Notes under the pieces: generated by a model
What the model was told of the DNA's origin: nothing
The model's input: only the letters and a program-made list of their open reading frames with translations
The model's database searches: none
In this document: positions 34,935 to 46,363 of the stretch, piece by piece
How the letters are laid out: each line of letters starts with the position of its first letter
Position numbering within the stretch: the stretch's first letter is position 1
Translations under genes and position numbers: made by a program
Origin: Astrothelium macrocarpum
Lineage: Eukaryota; Ascomycota; Dothideomycetes; Trypetheliales; Trypetheliaceae
Length of the DNA: 64,000 nucleotides
Direction: 5' to 3'
Assembly: GCA_021030915.1 (NCBI GenBank)
Contig: JAGEMR010000040.1
Span: 62,001-126,000, forward strand

Positions 34935-35640
34935 AATGCCGCATTCTCGCTCCTTAGTTGGAGACCTATACCGCATTTCTCCATCGCTATACGGACATTA
35001 ACAGAAACTGCTTCCACAATAGCATCCGCATTCACATACATGACCTTCGCCATAGTTTCGTACTTCTCTAGGATATGAGAGATAGTAGTATCAAAGATAT
35101 CCAATCGTCGCTAAATGGTGTTGAAATCGTCATCAGCACCGCCACGAGCAGTGAGTCGTTAAATCATAACTTCCTTTGGGCACTCAAACACAAGTACAAG
35201 CGCTAATTCTCGAATTATGGATTCGAAGTAACCTGCCTAGTCCATTTTGCGTAGAAAACTTACTCAAGATCGAATATCATTATGCGCTCAAACCTAGAAA
35301 TGGAAGGAGGTTACCATTAAGAATGAAAAGCTGGTCGCCCATTCCTAAATGCTCGCTGATAGCGTTCTGAAGAATCCCTACTGTTAGTTCTTTAGAACCT
35401 ATTCGTCCGAGCCTGTGATTTTCCAGGATGATTTCTCCATATGGGCTTCCAGGTCTGACTGCCTCAGCTCTCAACAAGTCTCCTACGTTTAAATGCCTAT
35501 GATGGAATTGGCTCCGGAGAGTTTGACACTGTGTTCCTTTGCCAGAATGAGGACCTCCTAGAATTGAAACAACTTGTAAATGGGATCCTATGACAAGCGT
35601 TAGATGTTCATTGCCTGCGTCTGCAGCAATCGTTCAATGG
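34935..35640 (-). pseudogene. Decayed adenylate/UMP kinase-like gene
   Basis: A P-loop kinase is readable across this stretch: VVSILGGPHSGKGTQCQTL, then HLNVGDLLRAEAVRPGSPYG, LTVGILQNAI and, further on, LALVLVFECPKEVMI, GADDDFNTI and RRLDIFDTTISHILEKYE. These are the P-loop, NMP-binding and LID-flanking parts of the nucleoside monophosphate kinase family in the right order. Two in-frame stops interrupt conserved motifs: TAA at 35159-35161 (after EVMI) and TAG at 35111-35113 (after FNTI). The join in the middle (about 35280-35230) is not a clean intron, and no start codon is found before the P-loop. P-loop Gly is replaced by His (GGPHSGKGT). I read it as a relic, not an active gene. Confidence 0.65.
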
Positions 35641-35933
35641 CAAAATGGTGGGACGTCAGTAGATAACAACGCCTGGATTCGTCCCAATGCAATTTCTCAA
35701 AAGGATCTTGCAATTAGAGAAAAGAAATGGGTTGGGCTGAGAATTCAAACACACATTGATTATATCGGGCGTACAGTGAATCCCTAAAGTCATCCATTGA
35801 CCTGGGACTAAACAAGTAAAGCGCGGTTACAGAGCGCCTTGCAAAGTTTCGGCCTTTAGATCCAGCCGTACTCCAGAACACAGAGACTATAATTGAAAAA
35901 AGCAAGTCTGCCCGCATTGAACGTTAGGACACT
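35641..35933. other. Region upstream of the MAK32-like gene
   Basis: Probably promoter of the plus-strand kinase gene and the decayed 5' part of the pseudogene. Confidence 0.4.
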
Positions 35934-37088
35934 ATGGGGGATCATTTACCAATGTTGCAATCCGAACGAGAGGTTCTATCCGTTTCGCTCGGAATGATTG
36001 TAATAGATGAAATCCGCCTGCCATCACGTCCTCCCCTGGTTGACATAGTTGGCGGTTCAGGGTCCTACGGTATGAGTCAACACTCAATGATGAAAGAATG
36101 TATATTGATTAACTTCACTGCTCTTAGCCACGCTTGGAGGCCGGCTCTTTACCAGTCCCATACAGGCAGCTAAAATAGGTTGTCTAATCCTAGCTGGCAA
36201 GGATTTCCCCATCGCCATAGAGAGACAGCTTCGAAGCTGGGACATGGCGTTATTTCTTCGGAATGATCCAGAAAAGCTCAGTACGCGAGGTTTACTGCAA
36301 TACGAAGACGATACCTTTGGCCGTACGTGTCAGAGGCTTTCAGCGTATGAGAAGCTTAACTCAGGGCAGCAAAGAAATTTCGCTATACGACCGAGCCCCT
36401 CAAGGCTTCTCCCAAAGATCTGGTCAACACACCATTATTGCGTGCGAAATCTGTGCACATCTTGGCAACGCCCAACGAAGTCCAGAGCATGATACCCGAA
36501 CTCCATTATTTGCGAGCACGCCACGGTATCAGCGATCGACCATTCATTGTCTGGGAACCTTTCCCTGCTGCATGCACGGCGGATAATCGACAATCCTTTC
36601 TCGATGCATGCGGTCTGGTTGATGTTTTCTCACCGAATCACTTCGAAATGGCCAAGCTCTTCGAACGTGATCCTCAGCATGAATTTGAGCCTGAAAAATT
36701 AGAGTCATATGCCCATGAATTCCTGCGATCTTCATTAGGATCATCCGTACATGGGACTGTTATTATCAGGGCGGGACAACATGGCTCACTTACCGTGTCT
36801 CGTTCGATGAAAGCCGCCTGGCTTCCAGCCTATTATCAGGAAAAGTCTCCAAAAGTTGTTGATCCCACTGGAGCTGGAAATGCTTATCTTGGTGGCTACA
36901 TCATGGGTTGGCAGCTGACGCAGGACATTGTAGAGGCGTCATGCTATGGGAATGTTGCGGCTAGCTTTGCACTGGAGCAGATCGGCCTGCCAGTGTTACA
37001 ACAGCAGGCAGAAGATGTCTGGAATAAAGCGAGTGTTATGGGTCGGTTACGCGCATATAAAGAGCAGTTGGGGAATGATGGGAAATAA
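35934..37088 (+). CDS. PfkB-family sugar kinase, MAK32-like
   Basis: Ribokinase-fold carbohydrate kinase, 349 residues. Exons are 35934-36069, 36128-36322 and 36370-37088, in phase. The N-terminus FVSLG-like segment (SVSLGMIVIDEI) is followed by DIVGGSGSYATLGGRLF, the nucleoside/sugar-binding start of the fold. The anion-hole motif DPTGAGNAYLGGY near residue 290 is a PfkB signature in which the usual catalytic GAGD Asp is replaced by Asn (GAGN). That substitution is common to the fungal Mak32 group as far as I recall, and may mean low or no kinase activity. Substrate unknown. In yeast MAK32 affects maintenance of the killer L-A virus host trait. Confidence 0.82.
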
Positions 37089-37723
37089 AAAAAAAGGTGT
37101 TGTTCGTCTGGCCACAAAACCCCGTGAAGCCGTTTGCTCCGTCCAGAACCCTTCCGTGACTCTGGGGTCTATGATCGACTCTGCTCACTGAACCGGCGCG
37201 TAGCTATAGTTGTAGCATATGTATGGAGCTGTTGCATTAGGACATACCTGATATGTGTTATAGCGAGGGCGCTGACTTGGGTGGTAGAATGAGTCACAAT
37301 TCTCATAAAGGTCCCCCGCTCTAGTTCCAAAAGTTCGGCTCTTTGCTTATTACCGTCAAGGCGACTTGTAGATGAATTATGACTGCAAACTAGTACTTAA
37401 ACTATGAACTAGTAAGCCACTAGTTCGTAATTGACTTCTGTCACCTGCATGAAGATTCAATGCAGGTCGTCCCCGGCTCGCGCACCATATGACAAGGTTG
37501 ATGGGTACCTATAGTGCACAAACTTACTTGTCGCTGCTTGTTTGATTGAATAACGAGCATATGTGAAGCTTTTTTCACACGTTCAAGCCGGAAGCCCGAG
37601 ATGTATTAATCAGTTCTATAACACAAGCTGCGTGCTGCTTTTTGCGCAGCGGATATCCACGAGCTACAACAAGATTTTCCGAAAGACTGCCGAAAGCTTT
37701 GGCGGATGCAATGCCACCAGCGT
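37089..37723. other. Convergent intergenic region with ACTAGT repeats
   Basis: 3' flanks of the MAK32-like gene and UBA2. Contains three ACTAGT hexamers within 40 bp; see the separate repeat entry. Confidence 0.5.
37406..37426. repeat. 8-bp perfect inverted repeat GAACTAGT / ACTAGTTC
   Basis: Arms 37406-37413 and 37419-37426 separated by AAGCC. A third copy (AACTAGT) begins at 37388. It could form a hairpin between two convergent genes; small size makes chance possible. Confidence 0.6.
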
Positions 37724-39792
37724 TCAATCATCGATCAAGATGGCGCCGTTGCTAGAATCATTCACAAGGACCACATCATCCTCTTGACCGGTAGTAGTCT
37801 CTGTCACTTTTCCTCGTTTTTTCGTCTGCTCCTCTTCTAAAGCAGCTTCGTCTGCTTCGCGCTTCCGCTTGCCAATAGCAAGCTCAGTCGTTTCACCATT
37901 CGTACCATTAGTAGAAGCGTCCATGCCTGTAGGCGGACGAAGCGGTATTTCCAATATTTCGGGAGCAAGTATCGCTTTGGACTCAGCTCCTAAGTCCTTA
38001 GCAATAACCGCAAGCACTAGATTTACTCTGGGATTCTCCAGAGCATCATCAACAACAACGAGAAACTGGCCGCCTTCAACTCCCAGCTCCTTGAATGTCT
38101 TTTCGAGGTTGTCATCCAACTCCGGATCGTAGAGAATTCCGGCTTCACTGCTAACACTGAATTCTTCTCCGTAACCCCACTGCTTCCTCATGATGTCTTC
38201 AACGAGATCTTTTAACTTTGCTTTGCCAACATCTACTTGAATGCTTGACTGGGCGACTCCGCACACAGCACAGTCCGGCTTGGACGGATGCAACGGTTCG
38301 GAAGAGATGACACGCTCGGTAGATCTCGTAAGGAATACCATCTTGGCCTTTCCCAAATCGCCTCGAAGGACCTTGAAAGCCTGGAGGACGCAGAGTCCAG
38401 CAGTCATGGCATTTGTAGTAGCAATAGCCGGGATAATGTTGCCAGCCATTTCTGAAAATCCATCAGAATCTTCTCCATGTTAGAGAATAGTTACACCTTG
38501 TACTTACGCTTGATATCAAACTTGGATTTCCTTTCTATATCAAAAACAATAGATCGGAGATTAGCTGCTGCTGCCACAAAGTCTAGAGTATCTTCATCAT
38601 CCTTGTCGAAAGTAAGGATAGGTTGTGTGTTGCCAAGTTCCGTACTTGCTTTAGCTTCCTCGAGACGCTTTCCCAGCCGCCGAATGCTGTCCGCAAAGAC
38701 AGCATAGTTTTCAGCCAGATTCCAGACATTTTGATTTTGTTGCGCAATTTCCGATCCCGCGTCTGGATTGTCCTGTGCTGCATTGGACAAATCCAGTACT
38801 TCCGGAGGTTTGCGCGTTTTCCACATATCTTCCATGCTCCGCAAACGTTCGACGTCTTCCTTGAATACCTTATTGAAAACTTGCTGGGGAAAATCTTTTG
38901 AGCCTATCGAATTGCGTAACCGTTTTAGAGCTTGGGATTCTTCGCGTAATTTTGCAATCTCTTCTGCGTTGTCTGCGTCTTCCGAATGATCTAGGTCTGG
39001 GGCATCGTCTTCGCTAATGCCGAATATTTCTGTGAAAAGATAACTTTTTGCCCAGACTATGCAATGTATTGGCTGAGATGGTGTGCTGCGAATTGTGCAG
39101 ACAGGAAAACTTTTGGGCGTCTCTTTTACAGTGCAGTCGTAGCACTCTGTTCGGCCCTGGAGTGTCAATTAGTGCAAATGACTCTGATTCTCGACGCATG
39201 AGGACGTACCCGCTTGATAGGCTGTACCTGGCCGTTGAATCCAGTCGTTCCGCTTTCGATTAGCGGCACGTCCGCCGCGAGGCACATCCTATTCACATAT
39301 CTGCGCGCGTCCAAATTATCCAGCGCATTGAATACAATCGCGAAATTCTTATACCACTCAATGTCGAATTGTGGATCCCGTATGTTTGCGTGATGGGGAT
39401 GGATCTTGACGTTGGGATTAAACTTTGAGGCGGTCTCTGCTGCAACCTGGTCGATAGGTGTTAGTTTACAGATTGGAGTTCGGCAGCACCATTCGCATAC
39501 CAAAGCTTTAGGTTTCTTGATATGCTCATGTCGAAACAAGAATTGCCGATTCAAGTTGCTAAGGTCGATGGTGTCCAAATCGACTACGTGTATTTCGCCG
39601 AAGCCGGTAAGTACAAGATTCTTAAGCAGTTCACAACCGATACCCCCGGCACCGACCATCAAAACGCGTGACTAAATCGTCAGTATGTTGGTCGCGACAT
39701 TGCGCCGCAGACCTGCTCACCTCTTTGATGCGCGCATGGAGAGCGCCTAGCGATTGTCGCGCATAGCGGTCTCGTCCCAAGTTTGCGGCCAT
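37724..39792 (-). CDS. UBA2: SUMO-activating enzyme E1 subunit Uba2
   Basis: Forms the SUMO E1 with Aos1, adenylating SUMO and passing it to Ubc9. Five exons: the start exon ends in HARIKE, then SRVLMVGAGGIGCELLKNL, then VAAETASKFNPN, then GRTECYDCTVKETPK, then the C-terminal exon from KFDIKQMAGNIIPAIATTNA. The nucleotide-binding GxGxxG loop, the zinc-binding Cys pairs (ECYDC and CAVCG) and the catalytic Cys in FPVCTIRSTPSQPIHC are all present. A ubiquitin-fold region follows (VDVGKAKLKDLVEDIM). The tail contains a KRKRE nuclear signal and VVLV/AILIDD, hydrophobic-acidic patches resembling SUMO-interaction motifs. All introns are GT..AG. Confidence 0.94.
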
Positions 39793-40106
39793 GGTACCAC
39801 AGTAGTCGATGTCAGGTATAAGAGCCAACGGGATTGTAGCGGATATGTGTCGACATGGCAGAGATGAAAAAGCGAAAGTGATTGGAGGGGTTAAGGACAG
39901 TGGATAGATTAACGGTGCTGGGCGGTTGAACTGAGGTTTGCGTGCCTGGCAGCTCAAACACCGAGCTAGGATCCGCCGGCGCTAGCAAATTAAGCTTAAA
40001 CTTGGATGGCGTCACATCCAAGTACCTAACCGAGCTGAGGGAGGGCTTTGATCGGATCAGCATCATTTTGTTCCTTCAAATCTTGATATCTACAAAGTAA
40101 ATAGCT
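39793..40106. promoter_or_regulatory. Divergent promoter region, UBA2 / queuosine salvage gene
   Basis: 314 bp between start codons. No distinct element recognised. Confidence 0.4.
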
Positions 40107-41784
40107 ATGGCAGATGGAGATGATGTTGATCCAGAGCTTATTGCGCTACTTCGGCAGTCGCTTGGTCTGGGTGCACCATCACAACCAAAACCAGCAGATA
40201 CCGGCGTCCTCGATAGTGCAAATCATATATACAACAACAGCATAGACGTTGCGATTGACATGTTTGGTACCAAAAGAGCTGCTGCACATGTATGGCAGAG
40301 TATGCAACGTCGCCAATACAGTACTCAGACTTGGTCAGAGCATGAGCTGCACCCGAAAGAAAAAGATGAAGCGACTCTGAATTTTATATTTACTATGGAC
40401 TTGCTCAATTTTTGTTTTTGGAGCGATAAACCAGACCGAAAATTCACTGTCGAATACCGAGGTAAGCTTTGGACGGGATATTGGGCCTTGGTAGCGGCAC
40501 TTCAAAGAGCCCTAGATGAAGGTAAGAGATTGCCTCTTGATCGCCATCTCCAAATTTTATACACATGAACTGGATCCAACTCATCCTACAGGAATACCAA
40601 TTACATCGCCATTCTGCTGGTATATGATCAGAAAAAGCTTTATCGCCAAGGAACCACCAAGAGATGAAAAAGAACAGAGTAATGACACCTTGAATGAGGA
40701 ATCTGTACACGAGACCGCTATTATGCAGAACGATGACGGCAGCGAGCCAATTGCTGATCACGCAGAGGAAGCAATTTCATCGGCTCCTGACTCGAAAGAG
40801 ACTTCGGCACCCGGCTTGGATGTTGAGAAGACTGCGGCCTCGACCAACGAGAATCCTGAACTTCAGGAAGTTACCGAAAGCTTGCCAGACACGGAAACGT
40901 CTCCAGCTTCTCATCCTCCAGAGCCAACATCAGATTCCCGAACAGAGAATGAGGAAGTGGAAGAAGAAGTTCTCATCTCCAAAGAGCTTTTGCAACACGT
41001 CTTTCGTTCGCAAAACGGCGAGCCTATTCCTCTTCTAGATGAGCGTCTTGCTTGTCTTCATGAAGCTGGCAAAGTGCTCCACGACGTATGTCTTCTTCAC
41101 TCCTTTAGACAGAGTAGGGGTGGCTAATTGGGTAGCATTTCGGTGGCTCAATAGTCGAGCTAATTCACAGAGCCGATGGGTCATCTGCTGCGCTTGTGAA
41201 TCTCCTTGCTAAATACTTTCCCTGCTTTAGAGACGAGTCTCGTTTTGAAAGGAGGTCAGTCAAGTTTTACAAGCGGGCACAGATCTTGGCCGCAGATATC
41301 TGGGCTGCATTTAATGGGGAGCACTTTGGGACTTTTCGCGACATTGACAAGTTGACAATGTTTGCCGGTATGTCCCAGAACTGCGTATTTTATCGAAATT
41401 CGAGCGGACTGATTGTATAGCAGATTATCGCATTCCGCAAATGCTGCACATGCTAGGCTGCCTGTCCTACAGCCCGCCTTTGGATAGTCACATTCGCAAC
41501 TTGAAGGCTCTTGAGTCCGGGCATACTTGGGAGATCCAACTTCGTGGTAGGGCTCTGCACTCATATGGTTATTTGTTCATTTTTACTAAATATGGTCTGC
41601 GATCTCCACAGGCTGTAGTATATGGTGCATTGAGCAGATCCGGCGTGAAATATTGCGGCAAAATCCTGATGCTAAAGTCAACGCTGTCTTGATAGATTTC
41701 TTTTTGTATGATACTATCAAAGAGTTGGAAAGGGACGGAGAAGAAGAGATTCCTCACCATCGGACACGATGTATTTGGTATTGA
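40107..41784 (+). CDS. Queuosine 5'-phosphate N-glycosylase / queuosine salvage protein (DUF2419, Qng1)
   Basis: Releases queuine from queuosine nucleotides so that eukaryotes lacking de novo synthesis can modify tRNAs with GUN anticodons. Five exons; introns near 40522-40590, 41083-41135, 41367-41422 and 41546-41610. Family landmarks appear in order: FTMDLLNFCFWSD, TVEYRGKLWTGYWALVAAL, the HEAGKVL segment, FYKRAQILAADIWAAF, the active-site motif DYRIPQML, SGHTWEIQLRG and the invariant C-terminus HHRTRCIWY. An acidic, Ser/Thr/Pro-rich insertion of about 110 residues (from about EKEQSND to EVEEE, 40660-40970) interrupts the domain, making the protein longer than the usual 340 residues. It presumably loops out. 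Confidence 0.9.
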
Positions 41785-41853
41785 GTGCCGAATAGGATTC
41801 TCTGCCACTGGACACTTGGCTCTTAATCTACAGAGGGTCGGCTCATCTTGTAC

Positions 41854-43126
41854 TCAATGAGTAGCGTTTGCTTGTTGAGATTCGATTTCTTCGATTCTCT
41901 TCATAATCCTGGCTTTCCACCTCTTGTAATCCTGACGACGGTCCTCGCTCAGATAGTCTACTGCGCTCACAAACATGGAGCCCAGGCCATGGTCCAAACG
42001 GCTTGCTCCCTGGTCTCTCGTTTCTGCATCTGTCCCATTGAGTCCGTCTTCGGAGACACCAATGCCTTGGCCCTCTTGTTGAGCTTTCTCTTTGTTTGCG
42101 ACGGCAAAAGCACTAACTGTTGTGACCGTTTGTCCTTCAGGAATATTGGTGAACCATTCGAGCTCCAGCCAGCCGGACTGTGCTTCGCGGATGAAGTTTT
42201 CAATTAAGAGATCAAAGTGGTCATCACCAATATCTTGCATGGAATGCTTCTCGCGGATTTTGGCGGTGGCCTGAGCTTTGTGGCCTATGTAATCTTCTTC
42301 TGAGATCTCTTGTGGAGAAAGGCGCACAACAGTATATAGATATATAACCACAATTAGTGCTGCAATGATACCATCTTCACCCGTAATTTGTGGTCGTTTT
42401 TGCCCTTGCCTAGGTGAGTGACCTCTTAAATCAACGCGCTTTGAAGGCTGCGTTGGTGAGCGGTCTGAAGTCGAAAGTGTCAAGGTCTCTATGTTTGTCG
42501 TTGCTAAAATTGAGCATAAACCAGCATAGACATGCGGTATGGTGGCTGGTGCGTTCAGAGCTTTACCAAGATGTCGAATCACTGGCATTGCCCAATCAGG
42601 AACATCTCGCTCACCATTATATCCTACAGCGTTGGCTGCTTTCCGCTTACGGCCTGTCGAGTGCCCTGCTCTCGGCGTCGAGGTCGTGGCCGGCTTCGAT
42701 TGTGGTGTCTCGTGCCCAGCTTTACCTGCAGAAGGTGTATCCCAGCCATTATCTCCCGTGATAGCTCTTCGCTTCTTTGGTGTGCAAGGCTCATTGCTAG
42801 GGAGGGCTTTGTTGAGATACTGAAACAACTTTTTGTAAATTCGAGGCGGACATGGCGGTCGAGATTCAATAGTCGGGAGATTCAGAGATTGCTTGAGTCT
42901 CATTCTATTTTAATACAGCCATTGATAGTAATACTACGATTACATACCTTTCACATGCTATGTGTGTGCAAGCATACGTTCTCGCCACCTCCTCTTCCGG
43001 TTTAAGATTACCCGCTTTTGTACGTGATTGCGCTAGAAGTGAAGCTGCAAGATTTACGAGCACAGCAGGTGGAGCATTTAGAGTTGGCAAAAGACTGGTC
43101 AAGGCTTGATCAATGGCTTTGTTCAT
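41854..43126 (-). CDS. ORC6: Origin recognition complex subunit 6 (fungal ORC6)
   Basis: Part of the complex that marks replication origins and loads MCM. Exon 1 (43126 to about 42949) encodes MNKAIDQALTSLLPTLNAPP; exon 2 starts MRLKQSLNLPTIESRPPCPPRIYKKLFQYL. These form the first TFIIB-like cyclin fold. A Lys/Pro/Thr-rich linker with several SP/TP sites (possible CDK targets, CTPKKRR) leads to the second helical domain (DWAMPVIRHLGKALNAPATIPHVYAGL). The conserved C-terminal helix DYKRWKARIMKRIEEIE closes the protein. The two genes flanking it, Clr2 upstream and queuosine salvage downstream, are unrelated. Confidence 0.88.
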
Positions 43127-43391
43127 TTTGATTGTTATGAGTTGTAGAGAGGTTAAAGATATGGAATGGCAGAACACGCGACCTTAACGCGCTCTCACGT
43201 GGGTTTTCAAAACGTGAATTATCTTTTGGAAGGTACCCTGGGATGGGGCAACCTTCTACATCATCACTGACTAACATAATAAAACCAAATAGCTAGTAAA
43301 CTGTCACGAATAATCTGGTCCATTATTTTGACTGTCCTACATCTAACTATAATCGTGATGCCGGAGCCTTAGATCGCGACCTCCGACTAAA

Positions 43392-45380
43392 ATGCCTAGC
43401 TTTTTCCCCCTCTATGTGAGAAGATCTGATGGCAAAACCGAGATAGTCAGCAAGAGAAAGTCAGAGTCAAATGGTCCTACGCAAGAGCAACTCGATCGCA
43501 AGGCTGACTCCAATGGTATCAGCGACTTTTACAGAGAAGTTGCCGAAGAAGAAATCAAGCACCAGGATTGGCGGAGAAAGCTAGGATGGATGCTCATCAG
43601 GGAAATCGGCGGAAATGAGCACAAAGACAAAAACTACACCCTGGCAGCACTCCCTGAAGGTTATAGATTATTCGAGCATGTCAAATGCAAGACTACTGAG
43701 GGCGACGAGAAAGGCCAGGCCGGGGAAACCAAAGGCCCGAAAGTGAAAACGCATGCTGGCGGTGGCAATGAACGACAAGACGCTTATCTTTATGGACATC
43801 CTCTTGGGCGAAAGAAGCGATTCAGATCGCCTGCAGATTTCTTCCCTCACCTCTTATGGTTATGTACTGATGAAGCGGGAGATCCTGACAATTGCACGTG
43901 CAAGATTTGTGCGCCTGATGAACTTCAACCAGAAGACAAATTACCCAAAAGCAAGGAAGCGAAAAAGCAAGCTGTCAAGACAGAGCCTGTCAAGCAGGAA
44001 CCTGTCAGCAGCGGAAGACACCCGATTGTGGAAATACCTATTCGACGGCCATCAAGCCAGCAGTCCCAAGCCCCTGGAATCAAGGCCTCTCCATCACCAG
44101 CGCCCACGGGAAACCGATCAAATTTGCAACCAACACCTCTTCCGCAACCGCGTTCGATCGACCAACAGATCGATGCTCAATACAATCAATTCATGTTTCG
44201 CGCTGGTGAAGTTGTTTGGTTCAATCGTGGCCAAGCCTGGGGTCTTGGATTCATAACCAGACGTTATGCCTTGTCATCGCCTGAACATCCAGTTATACGG
44301 CGATATATAGTTCAGCCGCTATCACATCCACTGGGCTCTTCCCAATCGACAACGACGACATTAGAAGGCGATGAGATGTTACGTCCGTGGCTTGCATGGA
44401 GCGTGCCTCCGTTCACATGTAGCAAGTTGAACGAGATTTCTGTCACATACGAAACAGCAGACTGGACCGGAATCTACCAGAAACGCTACGGTGACGGAGA
44501 TGCTGAGGTAGATGGGAGCATTTTGGCAGCCAAGGGCGTTGACGATACCTATACTCTACTTCAGCCACTTAGAAAGGCGGCGCCTCAAGCTGGTGCGGAA
44601 GAAACGTATTGGAACGGCATGTATCTTGGAGCTGAGAAAGTTTGGCTGGGAGAGCCGGTCCGACTACGTATAGGAAGCGGGTTGGATATTATGGTCATTA
44701 CAGAGATCGTGGAAAAAACAAGGCCCGCCTATGGTGGTAATGCATTACCGAAAGCCGTTCATGTCACAGGAGATATCTACACTCTTGCGACCGTACAAGA
44801 TAAGCAACCTCCACCGAATAATACCCATCTACCCGTTCGTCTCGCAGAGGACCTTCGCTTTCGCAATTCATTGACTGGCCCAACCAAGGGCAGTGTATCG
44901 TACTGGAAGTTGATGTCGGCGCAGTCTCGTCTTGACTTGGCCAATATTAAAGGTCGTTGGTACGAAGCGAGTTTACTCTTGCCCATTATCCAAGGATCTC
45001 AATTTGGCGAAAGTGCGCGGAGAGGTGAGATCAATGACGCAAGTCTCTTGATGAATGGGCGAGGGGATTGCAACAGTGGTGGGAATGGGATGAAATCTGG
45101 ATCAGCAGGAGTGCGCAAGACAGATAGGAAAGATGCACTGGGTCGGGCTGTTCCAATGACGACCACAGTGGTGGATGGTATCAGTCCGCCCTCAGACGCA
45201 TTTACTCAGATGCCTAATCAGGCAGATGTCGACACTACAATGGCTGACAATGAAGAGGCGATGCCGGATCAAGAAGGGGCACTGGAGGATTTTATGAATT
45301 TGGAAGGCATGGAGCATGAACCGATGCCTGGATTTGGGCAGGAGTACGGCAGTCAAAGCCAAGATGGGAGTTTTTACTGA
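43392..45380 (+). CDS. Clr2-like transcriptional silencing protein (SHREC complex)
   Basis: Heterochromatin silencing factor; 662 residues, single exon. The N-terminal half contains the Clr2 signature: KHQDWRRKLGWMLIR, YTLAALPEGYRLFEHV, DAYLYGHPLGRKKRFRSPADFFPHLLWL and the cysteine cluster NCTCKICAP. After a low-complexity Pro/Gln linker a second domain begins at FRAGEVVWFNRGQAWGLGFITRR, a BAH-like part seen in Clr2 of filamentous fungi. The acidic Met/Glu-rich C-terminus is disordered. In fission yeast Clr2 bridges Clr1 and the Clr3 deacetylase/Mit1 remodeller; the same role is inferred here from the family. Confidence 0.85.
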   Translation: MPSFFPLYVRRSDGKTEIVSKRKSESNGPTQEQLDRKADSNGISDFYREVAEEEIKHQDWRRKLGWMLIREIGGNEHKDKNYTLAALPEGYRLFEHVKCKTTEGDEKGQAGETKGPKVKTHAGGGNERQDAYLYGHPLGRKKRFRSPADFFPHLLWLCTDEAGDPDNCTCKICAPDELQPEDKLPKSKEAKKQAVKTEPVKQEPVSSGRHPIVEIPIRRPSSQQSQAPGIKASPSPAPTGNRSNLQPTPLPQPRSIDQQIDAQYNQFMFRAGEVVWFNRGQAWGLGFITRRYALSSPEHPVIRRYIVQPLSHPLGSSQSTTTTLEGDEMLRPWLAWSVPPFTCSKLNEISVTYETADWTGIYQKRYGDGDAEVDGSILAAKGVDDTYTLLQPLRKAAPQAGAEETYWNGMYLGAEKVWLGEPVRLRIGSGLDIMVITEIVEKTRPAYGGNALPKAVHVTGDIYTLATVQDKQPPPNNTHLPVRLAEDLRFRNSLTGPTKGSVSYWKLMSAQSRLDLANIKGRWYEASLLLPIIQGSQFGESARRGEINDASLLMNGRGDCNSGGNGMKSGSAGVRKTDRKDALGRAVPMTTTVVDGISPPSDAFTQMPNQADVDTTMADNEEAMPDQEGALEDFMNLEGMEHEPMPGFGQEYGSQSQDGSFY

Positions 45381-46363
45381 GGCTGCATTGATGTGTTTTA
45401 GTGTTTTCGCATTGCAGGCGCCTATCTGTGGCCATTCCCGCGAAGCATGGCTGAGTGATTTGCAGAAGAGGCGTCGAAGCGACATTTTTTCCAATCCACT
45501 GCGATTGCAGGAGATCATAATTGATCGTCATGGACATAACTCGGTTCGCCAATGGTATAAGCGTTTACTAAGGTAGGGCCTGAAGCCATCGAAGGCTGAG
45601 CCTTTTGTAACTTGACCGTGCTAGACCTGACCGGCGTTACACAAGAAGGTAGGTAGGCGGAGCCGATGTGTTTGGGGGAGGCGGTGTACATAGCCTGTGC
45701 CGAAACTCACTGGCTCCTGGTAGCGCCAGACAAGGGCCAGGGCACGACCCCTAGGTGCCTGGCTCCTGTTTCTCTTTCCCCTCCTCAGATCTATTCTTAT
45801 TCACAGACAGACTCCTGGAGCAGCACAAGAGACTACAATGAATAGCAACAATAGCGAGTAGATTCAGTATACAGACAATAGGCGGCACAATGCGGACTGA
45901 CGTCAATGGTCAGTCGACGGATCGTCAATAGAGAGCAGCGAAACATTGTCAATCAGCGTTGGCTTGGGGCGGGTCTCGTCACCGTAGCAGGGAGTAGGTA
46001 GCCGCATGGGGACAAGATCGGCGGGGCCAAAGGGCTGGGCGTGGCAAGAGTGCTGAGAGTGCTGGTCCGCGCCCTCCACTCGTCCTGACTCTGTCCCGGC
46101 TTCCCACCACTACCCTCCACCACCTCTCACCTGCCATTACTTCCACTACTGCACCCCAGCTACAATCCATCCAGCCCGCCATTATACACCTCCCACCGCT
46201 TTCGCATTCTCCTTGCTCCATTCCTCTACCAAACACCGACCTCTTCACCTCTGCATTCTCTTCGCCTCCTTTGTTCTCTTGACGACAACAACCCCGTGCC
46301 CGCTGTCTGCTAGCCGCCATCTCTCTCCGCTCCCCACCATCAGATTCCATCCAACAAACCATC
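45381..46363. other. Intergenic region, 1 kb
   Basis: Starts as the Clr2 3' flank. From about 46080 to 46360 the plus strand is strongly CT-rich, as in a long fungal 5' leader of the next gene. No gene supported. Confidence 0.45.
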
